Shown piece by piece: positions 34,796 through 45,675 of a stretch of 64,000 nucleotides of DNA (position 1 is the stretch's first letter; each line of letters opens with the position of its first letter). The translations under genes were made by a program, and so were the position numbers. This stretch comes from Melieria omissa (lineage: Eukaryota > Arthropoda > Insecta > Diptera > Ulidiidae). The stretch lies in the NCBI GenBank assembly GCA_963971225.1, contig OZ020269.1:8494001-8558000 (forward strand), read 5' to 3'. The notes under the pieces were generated by a model, which worked only from the letters and a program-made list of their open reading frames with translations, did no database searches and was not told where the DNA came from.

Positions 34796-36315
34796 ATGAC
34801 AAAGGTTTTGCATACAATTTTCTATATGGTAATAGTGTTTCTGGGTGTAAGTATGACCAGATAAATGCATTCAGTATTTATGCAACCACCGTTTGTTTCT
34901 TTTTACGCAGCTCTGCCGGGCAAATGACATGAATAATGCAAATTCAACCAATGTGAGCCCATGCGAACAACAACAAAATCAATTAGCACTGCGACCAGTT
35001 GTAAATCTTGAAGGAAGTGGCGGTACCGATAAAATGTTGCCGGGCGCGAATGCAGTACTAATGAAGCCCGACTCATCGTGGCTACCGGCAGCACACGTGA
35101 CAGGAGAGGAAAAAAACAATGTGGCTTTTATGCACATGCAAGTGGTGTCGGCCTACAATTATCCAATGATGCCGTTTTATCAATTAAAGCCGAAAGGCGA
35201 TGCCAACCCGTTTAACCCTAATTCCCAGAAGTGAGCCTCACAGTTTCATTTAAGATTTCAAATGGTGATAAATCCTATACCAAAAGATTTTCGATTTCAA
35301 TTTTTTAATGTAATCCTCTAATGGAATGTTAGAATTATATTTCATTTATAAATTTAATTTTTTAGACAGTTTTTCAATTTTTTTTATACAATTTTTTTAA
35401 AATGTAACGTAAACCCAGAAGTGAGCCTCAGAGGCTCATTTGAACAAAAACTAGCACACATTTAGTCGGAATGTGATGAAGTCTTCTAAAATTGTTGAAA
35501 ATACTGCAATCTACGACATATTATGAAGAATTTATGCCTTGCCGAGGTTGATACTAGTTCATACAGTTTATGTCTTCCGATCCAGATAAATATGTAATCA
35601 GAATATGGAAGTGCAACTGTGCTAATACTTCCTGAAATGTCATACACATGCGGAGACGGTAATCGAGGAGCTGTGAATCTTGCAAAAAGGGTGCTGAAAA
35701 ACTGTGTAAACCTCACAAACACAAATGTAATAATGACCAACTAGTTCACCAGTTAGGTATTAGCCGATAGTTTATTGGATGCGAGGATCGTACACTCAGA
35801 ATAAACAAAATTTGTATGATGCGTAAATAAAAAAACGCAAGCCTAATGCATGGCCTCTAGCGCTGCAGTAGCAATTGTTTTTCTGTGGACCCTGTATTCT
35901 ACAAGTTCTTTACTTCAAATAAAAAAACTTAAATAAAAACGTCTTTTAGTAGTAACTAGATTTTAGAAAATTAAATAAATTGAGTTTTTAAGTAGTTTAG
36001 CTCATATGAGCCTGACAGTCTCACTTCTGGGTTTACGTTACTTTGAAAATTCTTCGAATTAGGGTTAAGCGGTTTTCCAACAACGTCAATTCGAAGCCGG
36101 ATTTCGGAGATCCCCATTTGGTGTTAAATGTGAAGGAAGTGATGGTTCCTGTACCGCCGCCTGCAACCCCCTGTGCCGATTTGAGATCGTCTCAATCTAA
36201 TGACACCAATCCAATTCAATCCAATGCGTCCAATCCAGTGCCGCCTAAGGAAAAATCGGCACATGCCGAACATGTGGTGCACCCTTCGACGCCACACGCT
36301 CAGCTGCCTTTTTAG
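34796..36315 (+). pseudogene. Small secreted protein gene of unknown function, split by a TTAA element
   Basis: Exon 1 (34796-34846, 17 codons) reads MTKVLHTIFYMVIVFLG and joins across a 64-bp intron (gtaagt to ttacgcag) to exon 2 at 34911 (LCRAND), giving a clear signal peptide. Exon 2 is interrupted at 35212-35215 (TTAA) by an 849-bp element; in this copy the frame runs six codons past the native sequence to TGA at 35232, predicting a 124-residue product. The frame resumes after the second TTAA (36065-36068) and runs to TAG at 36313. Ignoring the element and one TTAA, the two parts total exactly 184 codons, so the uninterrupted protein would be 200 residues. The mature part is Asn/Pro/Ser-rich with few cysteines and no domain I know (NVALF-free, contains VVSAYNYPMMPFYQ and VMVPVPPPATPC). 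Two AATAAA signals follow at 36420 and 36436. Family and role unknown. Confidence 0.8.
35216..36064. mobile_element. piggyBac-type TTAA element, 849 bp, inserted in a coding exon
   Basis: Flanked by TTAA (35212-35215, 36065-36068), with ends CCCTAATTC and GAATTAGGG. A second, longer inverted repeat lies inside: GTAACGTAAACCCAGAAGTG at about 35402 and its complement ending at 36042. A partial extra copy (CCAGAAGTGAGCCTCA) adjoins the left end at 35225. No transposase frame. Confidence 0.9.
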
Positions 36316-36419
36316 CAGCAGAGCGTAGAATGGGGGTGCGGAAAGAAACTGCGAGTGAAACTGAGTTTGAAAGTTTAGTAAAACTATTTAAAGCGAATCA
36401 GAAAAGGCTGATGTGTGTC

Positions 36420-36441
36420 AATAAAAGTATTTGAAAATAAA
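36420..36441 (+). promoter_or_regulatory. Two polyadenylation signals
   Basis: AATAAA at 36420-36425 and 36436-36441, about 105-120 bp after the stop codon of the secreted-protein gene. They support its 3' end. Confidence 0.7.
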
Positions 36442-36539
36442 AGTTGTAAGTATTGGGATGAGTACACACGAGTAAGTATGGATTGGTTTTTTTTGTTTTA
36501 CCCCGGAACGGGGTAGTTAAATTATTCAAACTTATTTAC

Positions 36540-36740
36540 TTACTTATTTAACCATAACAACTCGTTCTCGTACGCGCCACACCAAGAGGTGATAGCGCAT
36601 CCTTAACTTGGTTCTTCCACCGGAGATATGGCCTTCCTCTTCGCCGTCAATCCCCAACTACCGCATCGAACGCCTTTTTCGCCGGAGCGTCATTGTCCAT
36701 ACGGTAGACATGGTCAAGCCAGCGTAGCCGCTTGTTCAAA
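36540..36740 (-). pseudogene. RTE-like LINE C-terminal remnant
   Basis: Minus-strand translation reads NKRLRWLDHVYRMDNDAPA, then after a stop RRRGRPYLRWKNQVKDAL, then LGVARTRTS. This is the same RTE-type C-terminal signature as at 26200-26420, here better preserved but with a stop before RRRGRP. Only this tail is recognisable. Confidence 0.75.
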
Positions 36741-37278
36741 CTTGTGCCGGTCAAATTTCAACCATTTGTAGGAGGAGGGATATTAACGCATATATTGGCA
36801 TAGGTTTTCTAGGGAAAGGGAACAAAAGTAAAAGATCTTTGTAATTCAGCAAACCTCTAATGAAGGATCTCTCTGTACAAATAATCCACATAGATGTGGA
36901 ACCAAGCGAAACCCGGTCTTGGTTTAGTTCACAATAGCGTTTCGGCTTAATGTTGTCATATTTTATTCTTTCAAGGTCGCTCTTTTTCATTTTAACCCTT
37001 CTGTGGGAACCCGGTTCTGGGCAGACCACATTGAATTTTGAGCCTACTTTCGGCAAGGTTGTAGTGGAGATATCGAGCTCATATTTCATGATGTCTTCAA
37101 CTGATCCTTTCTGAACGCAAAAACCAATACATTAAAAATTGTTTACAAGAACAAAGCGAGAATCTATTTGTACTCCCTTAGTTCAACTATGAGGTTTCAA
37201 ATGATTGCCCACGGAAGACTTAATGAAGAAATTTGCATATACGGACTGCTGGTTTTTAACGCTTCGAACACGAAAATA
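36741..37278. other. Gene-free stretch
   Basis: Nothing recognised; open frames here lack family features. Confidence 0.35.
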
Positions 37279-38565
37279 CAGGGTTTTCCAACAAGAGGAG
37301 TTATTTTGGTATTCAAAGAAAAATGCCATTTTTCAGATAAATCATCGGATGTTTATTTCATAATAAAGAGGAAGGTATGCCGTTAATAATGAAAAACAAC
37401 ATCAGCCAAATGGCCACCACGACCACACTTACAGGACCATATCCTTTTCATGAAATTTTCCATAACCAAATCGCAAAGTGGCTGCCCTATGTCCTCGATA
37501 GCCTCACGAATTCTATCTATGAGGTCTTGAATCGACGCTGGGCTGTTGGCGTACACCTTATCTTTCACGTGGCGCCAAAGGAAAAAGTCGCAAGGTGTTA
37601 AATCACAAGATCTCGGTGGCCAATTGTGACCACCTCTTCCAGAGATAACACGGTCCGGAAACTTTTCCCGTAAAAGAGCAATGGTTTCGTTGCTTGTGTG
37701 GCACGTAGCGCCGTCTTGTTGAAAGTAACCGTTGTCCAGATCAATGCCATCCAACTCCGACCATAAGAAATCATTAATCATCTCTCGGTAGCGCAATCCA
37801 TTCATCGTAACTGTTGATCCAACCTCATTTTCGAAAAAGTAAGGTCCAATGACCCCGCCGAACCATAAACCGCACCAAACAAGATGAAGAGGCTTCTCAA
37901 CAATAACTCTTGGGTTTTCCGAGCCCCAGATGCGACAATTTTGCTTGTTGACGTAGCCACCGAGGTGGAAATGGGCCTCATCAGTAAAGATGATTTTTCA
38001 ATGGAATTCCGGATCATTTTCATGCATTTCAAGGACCCAATAAGCAAAGACACGACGTTGTTGATGATCGGTCGGCTTGAGTTCTTGTGTTAACTGAACT
38101 TTATAAGCCTTAAGACCCAAGTCTTTATGCAAAATACGGTGTAATGACGTTTTTGGAATGCCCAATTCCAAAGAACGACGAGGAATCGACAAACCTGGGT
38201 TTTCTTCAACACTTTGGACTACAGCAGCAATATTCTCAGTTGTTCTTGAGCGACGTGCACGGGTTTTATTCTTCACATACTATGTCCCAACTAACTTGTC
38301 CCAACAGCTCGAATTTTTCCACCAATTTCTGTATTGCGGTCCGACAAGGTGCTTCACGACGACCCAAAAATGCTTCAGTTGCAAGATTTTCACCATTTTT
38401 GTAGTGAATTTTAATAATTTTAATGCATTGTTGAAGCGTGTATCGGTGCATTTTTAGTAATGGCGTAGTTTCTACTTGTCAAATGTCAAAAAATAAAAGC
38501 TTCAATAGTGACAGCTACCGAAATGCCGGGTGATTCAAAATAACACCTCTTGTTGGAAAACCCTG
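37279..38565 (-). mobile_element. Mariner element of the DD41D (rosa) type
   Basis: The ends CAGGGTTTTCCAACAAGAGG (37279) and its complement (to 38565) form a roughly 30-bp inverted repeat with one mismatch. The left flank is TA; the right flank is AA, probably a mutated TA. Length is 1287 bp, normal for mariners. It encodes one broken transposase. Confidence 0.85.
37383..38451 (-). pseudogene. DD41D mariner transposase, one frameshift and one TGA
   Basis: It starts MHRYTLQQCIKIIKIHYKNG at 38451 with the N-terminal HTH, loses one frame near 38270 (after WDIVC), and continues KTRARRSRTTENIAAV and IPKTSLHRIL (second HTH). A TGA at 37998-38000 falls just before the catalytic KIIFTDEAHF. The frame is then open to 37383 with FQQDGATCHTS and CDLTPCDFFLW. 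The spacing from QQD to the final CD is 41 residues, which identifies the DD41D group first described from Ceratitis rosa. Two lesions leave it inactive. Confidence 0.85.
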
Positions 38566-41500
38566 AAGTTCTTTTTGGTCCCCATCGGTGTCAGTGCTTA
38601 TTAAAAGGAAAAACCAGCCGATCGATCGATCTGATCGAACCTTCTTACCCGTGATCACTCAGAACTGCTTCAGCTTACGCGATTGTATTGCGCCCCCTGG
38701 TCCAGAAGCTGTTTTGTTCTCTTATGATATCGCTTTGGTCTGGAAATCTTATAGGAGCGTTCCAATGCCCATTCATCAATCCATGATATGCCAGTTTAAC
38801 ATCTAATTTGACACACGTCAACATGGTTTAATTATGTTTGGCATCGCAGGGTCACTTTAGACCAGCACATCAGCTCTTCAGTTACCTGTATTTATCCTGC
38901 GGTCAAGCAATAACTTCTTCCGCTTCACGCCAAAGCAGCCCCAACCTAAGACGCCCACAGACAATGTTCTTTTCAAATTGTTTTACCTTCTTTCGAGCAA
39001 AGTTTTCACCGTTGAAGGAATACTTGGCAATGCAATTGTGTTGCTTTTTTAACATGCAATCACATGTTCGCTTGTATTATGTGTGTCGAAGCGCGGCAAA
39101 TGTCACCGCCCAAAACATGTCCAAGCACTCACTGGCGGCTATTTTGTCGAACATTTTCCAATCTAAAGTTTCCTCCGCATTTCGCTCGATTTCTGGTTAT
39201 CCCTGCAGGCCGATGTCCTCGAGCGTGCATAAGCGCCTCCTGCCCCAATAAGCACTTTGGCAGGCGACAGTCAGGTGCAAAGGCAATGCGAGCGAACACA
39301 CAACTTTCCCCCTCGGTGCGGGCGCTGAGCAATCCGTCAGGCGTGTTCTTGTGCTTCTTCTTTCGCTCGTACTTCCGGCAGACGACAAGCAGTTTTGTGC
39401 TTGGCTTTTTCCCTGCCGTTGCGCTTTCCTGACAGCTGCCGCAGCTGCCGGCCACTTGCCAGTGTTGCCGTTTGTATTTAAATGTCAGTTGTTTGTTGTC
39501 GTTAGTTGTATGCAATACTTCCGCTGTTGCTGCCGCTGCGTTGTCCCATTTTTTGTGTGTTGCCATTGTCGTTGTTTTTGTTTTGGTGCTTGTCTGCATT
39601 GTCAACATTTTTTTTCGGAATTTTCGTCAGCACAGTTGGCACTTAATCGAATCTTCGATTGCTTTTACATGTTCGCCAAACTGTGGCTGACTGGGGGGGT
39701 ATGGGGGCCCGGATTGTGAGTGGTGGGCGGAACACATTTTCGGCGCAGGATTTACAAGTTGTTAGGGACTTGCTGCTGGCAGGTGATACTCGTGTGTGTG
39801 TGTATGACGACTTTTCGGCAACTTGGCTTGAAACCGAACAAAAGTGCTGCAGGCATACAGGATGACACAGGATGTAAGTGGCTTTGTGCAACGAGGTCGT
39901 TGGCATTTGAAATTGCAAAGAGAAAATAATCCGAGTAAACATGGGCATTCAACTGAGACTTTTCTTGAATTGAATACAAAAAACTGAATTTGAATTGAGT
40001 CGGATCAATTAAAATCAAATACAATAATTAGACATCAACTCTCGACACAACAGCGTCCACATAAGTTGGCCAGGACTGCGCAAACACTGCGATTTGTTTG
40101 CTCTGCGTTCGTGGCGCTGTCTTTGGTTTGGCATCGTTTACGCCACATTTGCCATCCGCTAATAGCAGCGTGCGCGCGATTTTCTACCGCTACGCGTTAA
40201 TGATAAGCAAACAACTTAATGAGGAGCAGCAGCATCCAGTCCAACAACAGCAACAACAACATCGACATCGACAACAGCAAACAGACAAAATGCGGGATCT
40301 CGTTTACTTTGGCGACGCTGTCAGTGTGCTGAACGTTAAACGCGCGTCGGCTGTGTGGCAGTTGACAGCGCCAAGTGGCGCATTGTCTGGTGGCTGTGTC
40401 GGGTCGGGCAAAGTGAAGTGGGGCAGAGTGAAGTGCGCGTAGGGGCTTCGCATCAATTCCAGCAGCTGCATCGGTGTCACTTGGCTGCAGAGGATAATCA
40501 CGCGGCCGCCCTAATGCCGACGACAACACAAGACTATGAAGGCGGAGAGAGGGGGGTGGACAAGCGGTCGCATGAGCGCACGAAGAATGGGAGTGTTGGT
40601 CGGCTTTGGCAGCTGAGCAAGCAGCAGCAACAGACGAGCGCGTAGCAGATGAGGCAAATGTCCTTTAAGAATGTTGTCAAGTGGCAGTGTAATGTGTGTT
40701 TGTGTGTGTGTGTGTGTCATATCCACTTCTTGCTTGTAATTTATGTGAGTTTAAAAAGTTGTCGTTTTTTGTCGCTGTTTGTAAAATTCATCATTTGTGT
40801 GCAGATGAAGACGCTGTGCTGTAAAAGCGGCGCACAAATATGCAGTAGAAAAAGCGGCAGCAACAACAACAACAACAACAGCAACAGCAACGCTGATGGC
40901 AGATTTAGCGCGCTGCAGGAAGTGACATTTCATGTAGGCAGCCAAGAGCTGAACAAATAAATTTCATCATTCTTTTCTTTGCTTTCTAATTGATGTTGGC
41001 ATTTGTTGTTGCTGTTGCTGGTTGGTGTGGGTGTATTGCGACAATTGTTGTGAAATATTGCCGTCTGTTTGGCTGGTGATAATGACAGACGCAATGTGCA
41101 TGCAAACGTGTAAGTACTGCTTGTTATTGCTGTTGTGTTGCCGCCTTTTAGGCGCGCACTGATGTTGCTCAAAATTATGAAGAATTTCCGCTTAGTGATA
41201 GCAGTTAGTTGTTTGTGTTGTTGTTTTGGTTTTTGTTTGCTACATTTCACTTAAAACTTTGAGCGCCTGAATAAATAATAAAATTACAGCTTAAAAAAAT
41301 GTCAACTTGTCAGCTGACGATTTTAATTGCAACATGCAACAAACACCAGTCGAGCTGAGTTTGAAATATTCAACAGCAGCGGCTGCAATGACAAACGAAT
41401 GCTGGCAGTGTAACTTATTAACGTTTTGTTGGTTTTAAACTTGAATGCAAATGTATTTGATGTATGTTTGTTGGTTGTGTGTGTGTGTGTTGATTTTGTT

Positions 41501-41832
41501 GACTTGAATTAAGCGCACAAGTTAATGGCCTCTGGGTGGGTTTCCTGTGTGTCGATGACAATTGGGCGGAATCAGTGGCGAGTATGTGGAACAGTTGGCC
41601 GTTGCGTTGCTTTCGAAAAAGCTATGAAATATTCTGCAGAAAGATTAAGTAATATAGAGTTTTTCGAAACAGAATGATACTCGCAACTTGAAGCTTTCGT
41701 TCGGTTTGGTTTCGGTTGTTGTCGAATTGTTAAGACCAGAAAGACCATTGCGGTCATTTTGATGGTTTTTCATTTTTAAATATTTGTATTTTCTTTAGTA
41801 TTTGTATAAATTTTTGTTTTGATGGTAAAATA
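38566..41832. other. Gene-free stretch
   Basis: No exon supported. Contains CAG/CAA runs (40229-40290, 40860-40895), GT at 40700-40717 and about 41479-41490, and GTT-rich stretches near 41000-41030. Several long frames here are low complexity. Confidence 0.4.
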
Positions 41833-43670
41833 CAGTGAGCATTCTATACAAGCAACTAATCTGAACCAATTTTTTCAAAAAAGTTTCTTATGTAGAAAAA
41901 GTTGCTTATATAGAAAAAAGGAGTATAAATTTTAAGAAAAATCAGTTTTGTGATTTATAGATAAATAAGCAGTTTTATATTTTATTACATAGTTAAAATA
42001 ATATTAATTAAGTCTTTTAAGAACTGCTTTTTCTCGAATTCGTCGCAAAAACAAGATCTCATTGCTTGTAAGGTTATTTTCCTCTGCCCATTCTACCGCG
42101 GTGTTGAAGGAATCTATCACATTATCGATGCTGATTCTGCTCTCTTCTTCCATATGACCCTCTTCGTTCGCGATGCTCTCGTCATTTGCTATTTCATCTT
42201 CTCTTTCAAAAAGTACGCTTCTCTCGTTGCTACCAGTCGCCCATTCCATTATTTCGTTCTCAGTTAAATCATTTTCGATTACCAAATTGTACAGTCTAGC
42301 CAGGGGGATATCGTCCTCTTCCACAAAATGATTTTCCGGTATATTAAATTCTATTGCGTCGATCGATGAAAACAGATGTTTAAATGAACTCATGACAACG
42401 GATCGTGGGACATCATTCCAGGCTTCAACTATCAAAAATGCCACGTCTTTTAAATTAATATTTTTAAGAGCTGAGACCATGTCGTTATTGCCGTTTACAC
42501 ATAACGCCAAGAGTGTTGACAGAAGGTGCTTTCGATACCGTTGCTTAAGGGATTTTATGACATTTTGGTCAAGTGGTTGCAACAAGGGTGTATTGTTGGG
42601 TGGAAAAAAAATAACCTTAAAGTTTTCATCATGGGAAAAAGTGTTTGCTGTCCCATGACAGGTGGCATTATCGACCAATAAAATTGCTTTTACTGGTAAG
42701 CCTTTAGCTTCTAAGTGACGAGAAACTTCAGGGATGAATAAATCGTTGTACCACTCCTTAAAAAGCGCAGAAGTTTGCCAAGCATTTTTGGATGATTTGT
42801 AATACAGTGGTAAATTTACATTTTTAAAACACCGAGGATTTTTAGATTTTCCAATCATCATCAAATCGAGTTTATGCGTCCCAGTTGCATTTACACAAGG
42901 CATAATGGTGACCCTTTCCTTCATGGATTTCCGTCCTACAGCAGTTTTTTCGAAAACGGTAGCGTTTGTTTTCTTGTGCAAACCTTTGTAAACCAGACCA
43001 GTTTCGTCACAATTGTAAATCTGTTCCGGTAAAAACCCATTTTCGGCAATAATCTTTTTGAAATCGCTTGTAAATGTAGCAGCACTCTCAGCATTGCAGG
43101 AAAGTTTTTCACCGGAAACCGTCAAAATTCTTATGCCGTGGCGTTTTTTGAATTTAGCAAGCCAGCCATCACTGGCTGAAAATTCTTCGTGTCCATTGAG
43201 TGACCTTTTTAAATCTAGTGCTTTAACTTTGAGCATCTCGTTTGAAACCAATTCGTTTGCTTCTCTCCGTAGTAAAAACCATGCGTATAGTTTATCAACA
43301 AGATCAGGATTTTTTAATGGCTTCATTCGCTTAATTTTTTTTTGATTAACATACGTTTTTGAGGCGAATTCTTCCAAGTTTTCTTTATTATTTTTTATCC
43401 TCGTTAAAGTCGACTTATGGATGTTGTAGCTTCTGCAGATCTCTGTCGGTGTCTTGCCATCTTGGAGTTCATTTAAAATTAATAATTTTGTTTTCAAAGA
43501 AATTGATACTCTGCCTTTCTTCTCCATTTTTACGGAAGAATGAAAATTAAAATGAAAAATAAAACCATGGTTGCTTATACAGAAATTTTGGAATAAAAAA
43601 AGTTGCTAATGCAGAGGTTGCTTCAATAGAATGTTGCTTGTGTAAAGGTTGCTTATAAAGAATGCTTTTT
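41833..43670 (-). mobile_element. Tigger/pogo DNA transposon with intact transposase
   Basis: The left end CAGTGAGCATTCTATACAAG follows TA (41831-41832). The right end, read inverted, is AGCATTCTTTATAAGCAAC, so the outermost few bases of that side are altered and the exact right limit is approximate. Sub-terminal GTTGCTT motifs repeat at least five times on the right and twice on the left, as expected for transposase sites. About 1.84 kb. Confidence 0.85.
42004..43527 (-). CDS. Tigger/pogo-type transposase, intact, 507 aa
   Basis: An uninterrupted frame from MEKKGRVSISLKTKLLILNE. Residues about 8-58 are a CENP-B-type N-terminal HTH (TPTEICRSYNIHKSTLTRI), and about 70-135 a second HTH (SASDGWLAKFKKRHGIR). 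Residues 165-370 form the DDE_1 nuclease with D174 (YNCDETGL), D286 (LLVDNATCH) and D320 (LLQPLDQNVIKSL), 33 residues between the last two. The C-terminal 100 residues are acidic. Full length with all catalytic residues; it would act in the nucleus to cut and reinsert elements with matching ends. Domestication is conceivable, but the flanking element ends make a transposon copy the better reading. Confidence 0.93.
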   Translation of the reverse strand: MEKKGRVSISLKTKLLILNELQDGKTPTEICRSYNIHKSTLTRIKNNKENLEEFASKTYVNQKKIKRMKPLKNPDLVDKLYAWFLLRREANELVSNEMLKVKALDLKRSLNGHEEFSASDGWLAKFKKRHGIRILTVSGEKLSCNAESAATFTSDFKKIIAENGFLPEQIYNCDETGLVYKGLHKKTNATVFEKTAVGRKSMKERVTIMPCVNATGTHKLDLMMIGKSKNPRCFKNVNLPLYYKSSKNAWQTSALFKEWYNDLFIPEVSRHLEAKGLPVKAILLVDNATCHGTANTFSHDENFKVIFFPPNNTPLLQPLDQNVIKSLKQRYRKHLLSTLLALCVNGNNDMVSALKNINLKDVAFLIVEAWNDVPRSVVMSSFKHLFSSIDAIEFNIPENHFVEEDDIPLARLYNLVIENDLTENEIMEWATGSNERSVLFEREDEIANDESIANEEGHMEEESRISIDNVIDSFNTAVEWAEENNLTSNEILFLRRIREKAVLKRLN

Positions 43671-43792
43671 ATTATTTTTTTAAATATAAATATAAAATTT
43701 TTCACAATAAATTATAAAAGCTGTGAAAAATTTTATATCTTAAAATTATAAATATTATTATTATAAATATAAAAATATATAAATAAATTATA

Positions 43793-44960
43793 ACACAGCG
43801 CAACAAAAAAACACTTTTTTTCTGTTGCATGGAGTTTTTCTACTGTTTCTTACTAATTTGGGTGCGCTGATTCCGAATCTACCCTCCGATTTTTTCTAGG
43901 AGCTCTAGTTTGTGAGATATAGGTACCCTGTCATTTTTTCAGTTTTTCCTCTACTTTTTCCATATTTTCGATCGTAGTTTCTAAACAAAAAAACCGATTG
44001 ACATGATTTTCACCTTATCGCATTAACAACACCGCAGGGCTTCTTTTCCGATGCAACTTATTTTTATAAATGTTAAAATGCCGCGGTAATTGGACCTCAA
44101 AGTTGGAAAAAATTGAATTTTAAGGCGTTTTCTTTGATGATCAAAAACATACACATTTTTTGTAAAACAATTAACGAGTTAGGTGTATAATGAAAGCCGA
44201 CACATCAGGTAATACAACACAGCTAAATTATTTGGCGGAATACTCACTCGCATCGAAATAACAGGAAAAATGTACCATCGCGATTTTCATTACTTTTCAT
44301 ACTTTTGCCTTAAAAAATTAGGGGCCTGAAAATATGCAAAGTTTTTAATTTTTTTTTGTATCGAGAAATTCAAAATATTTTTGTTTTTTGCTTGTATTCC
44401 AAACTATAAATGGAACATATAAAAGAGCATATTTTGAGGCTCCTAATTTTTTAAGGAAAAAGTATGAAAAGAGGTGAAAATCGCTATGGTAAAGTTTTGT
44501 TATTATTTCGATGCGAATGTGTATTCCGCCAAATAATTTGGCTGTGTTGTATTGCTTGATGTTTCTTCTTAAGATATTCATATACTTCGAAACTTGATTT
44601 ATGAAACATCTGTACAATTTTCGCCATCAGAAAAAACGCCTTGAAATTCAATATTTTCTTATTTTGAAACCTTATTACCACGCCCATTTAGAACGCATAA
44701 AATTTATTAATGTCAGGAAAGATGGCGTGAAATGTTGTAAGTGCAACGATATAAGAATCATGTCTATAGGGTTATTGGTTCAGAAATAATAGTCGAAAAC
44801 GAGAAAAAAGCCGAGGAAAATTCAAAAAAGTGACACGCCCATTTTTTGCAAAAACTAGAGCTGTTACATAAAAACGGAGTATGGTTTTGAAAACAGCGTG
44901 GAAAAACGATTCAGATTCATGTAAAAAACTCCATGCAACAGACATGCTGTTGTGCAGTGT
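43793..44960. mobile_element. Fold-back element, 1.17 kb, almost entirely one imperfect palindrome
   Basis: The ends ACACAGCGCAACA and TGTTGTGCAGTGT, then CTGTTGCATGGAGTTTTT on both sides. Matching inverted segments continue inward all the way: GACATGATT, TTGAATTT-AAGGCGTTTT, AATACAACACAGC-AAATTA, TTTGGCGGAATAC and CTTAAAAAATTAGG-GCCT. The arms are about 550 bp each, diverged, with a loop near 44342-44418. No coding sequence. A 6-bp AATTAT sequence lies next to both ends, but the target duplication is uncertain. Confidence 0.8.
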
Positions 44961-45072
44961 AATTATTGTGAACATTTTTTTTTGTATATTTTTTAATTTA
45001 TTTTGGGAAAAATTAGCAAAATCCGATGTCTATTTTTTTAGATATATGCGGATATGATATGTAGTCCTTGTA

Positions 45073-45673
45073 TAGGGTGTTTTTTTAGAGGTTTGTTTTT
45101 CGAATAGAGATAAAACTGGCATTTTGTGGTCAAATCTGGCAACTCTAATGTCATTTATGTTCAGTTTGGTTTGCCATTTCATCATGAACAGGTTGACAAA
45201 AGAACAACGCTTGCAAATCGTGCAAATTTATTTCGAAAATAATGGTTCAGTTCGCGAAGTTTACCGCAAGCTCCGTCCATTTTATGGTCGACATAATCGT
45301 CCATCAGAGCTAATTCGGTTAACCATGGGTCGTTTTCGCACTACGTTTACTCTATGTGATAATACGCATCCGCAGAGACGTCAAACAGTGCGCACCGAAG
45401 AAACAATTGCCGCTGTAGAGCAAAATGTTTAAGAGGACCCGATGAATCGATTCGCCACCGTGCACAGCAATTGGAGCTTTGTCCATCAACTGAAAATTGG
45501 ACCTGTAGAATTGGCTTTATTCGAGCCAGCCGCGGCGGCCACATGCCCGAAATCATATTTAAACATTAATGGCATAAAATTATCCTTCCAATAAAGCCAA
45601 ATTGATGGACATTAAAACGATTTTCTTGTTTTATTTCAATTCGAAGTTCTATACCTCTAAAAAAAACACCCTA
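45073..45673 (+). mobile_element. Internally deleted mariner, 601 bp
   Basis: The ends TAGGGTGTTTTTTTAGAGG and their complement, flanked by TA (45071-45072, 45674-45675). The N-terminal transposase part (MNRLTKEQRLQIVQIYFENN at 45184) runs to about 45490, then jumps to the C-terminal end (IGFIRASRGGHMPEIIF, about 45511-45560). The catalytic core is missing. Confidence 0.9.
45184..45570 (+). pseudogene. Mariner transposase remnant, N- and C-terminal ends only
   Basis: The N-terminal HTH segment reads LTKEQRLQIVQIYFENNGSV then EETIAAVEQNV, then a stop at 45430. A remnant of the second HTH follows in another frame, then the characteristic mariner ending ASRGGHMPEIIFKH and TAA. No D residues of the catalytic triad remain. 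This is how a mariner decays into a MITE. Confidence 0.85.
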
Positions 45674-45675
45674 TA

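Noticed and set aside
35231..36018. Splicing out of the 849-bp element using the GTGAGC at its left end and a CAG near its right end
   Set aside because: The donor leaves two bases of a codon and the tested acceptors give the wrong phase or a stop, so the secreted protein is not restored that way.
43793..43815. Resemblance of the fold-back end (CACAGCG, then ACAAAAAAAC) to a Transib/RSS signal
   Set aside because: No heptamer-nonamer spacing match on the other end and no 5-bp GC-rich target duplication.
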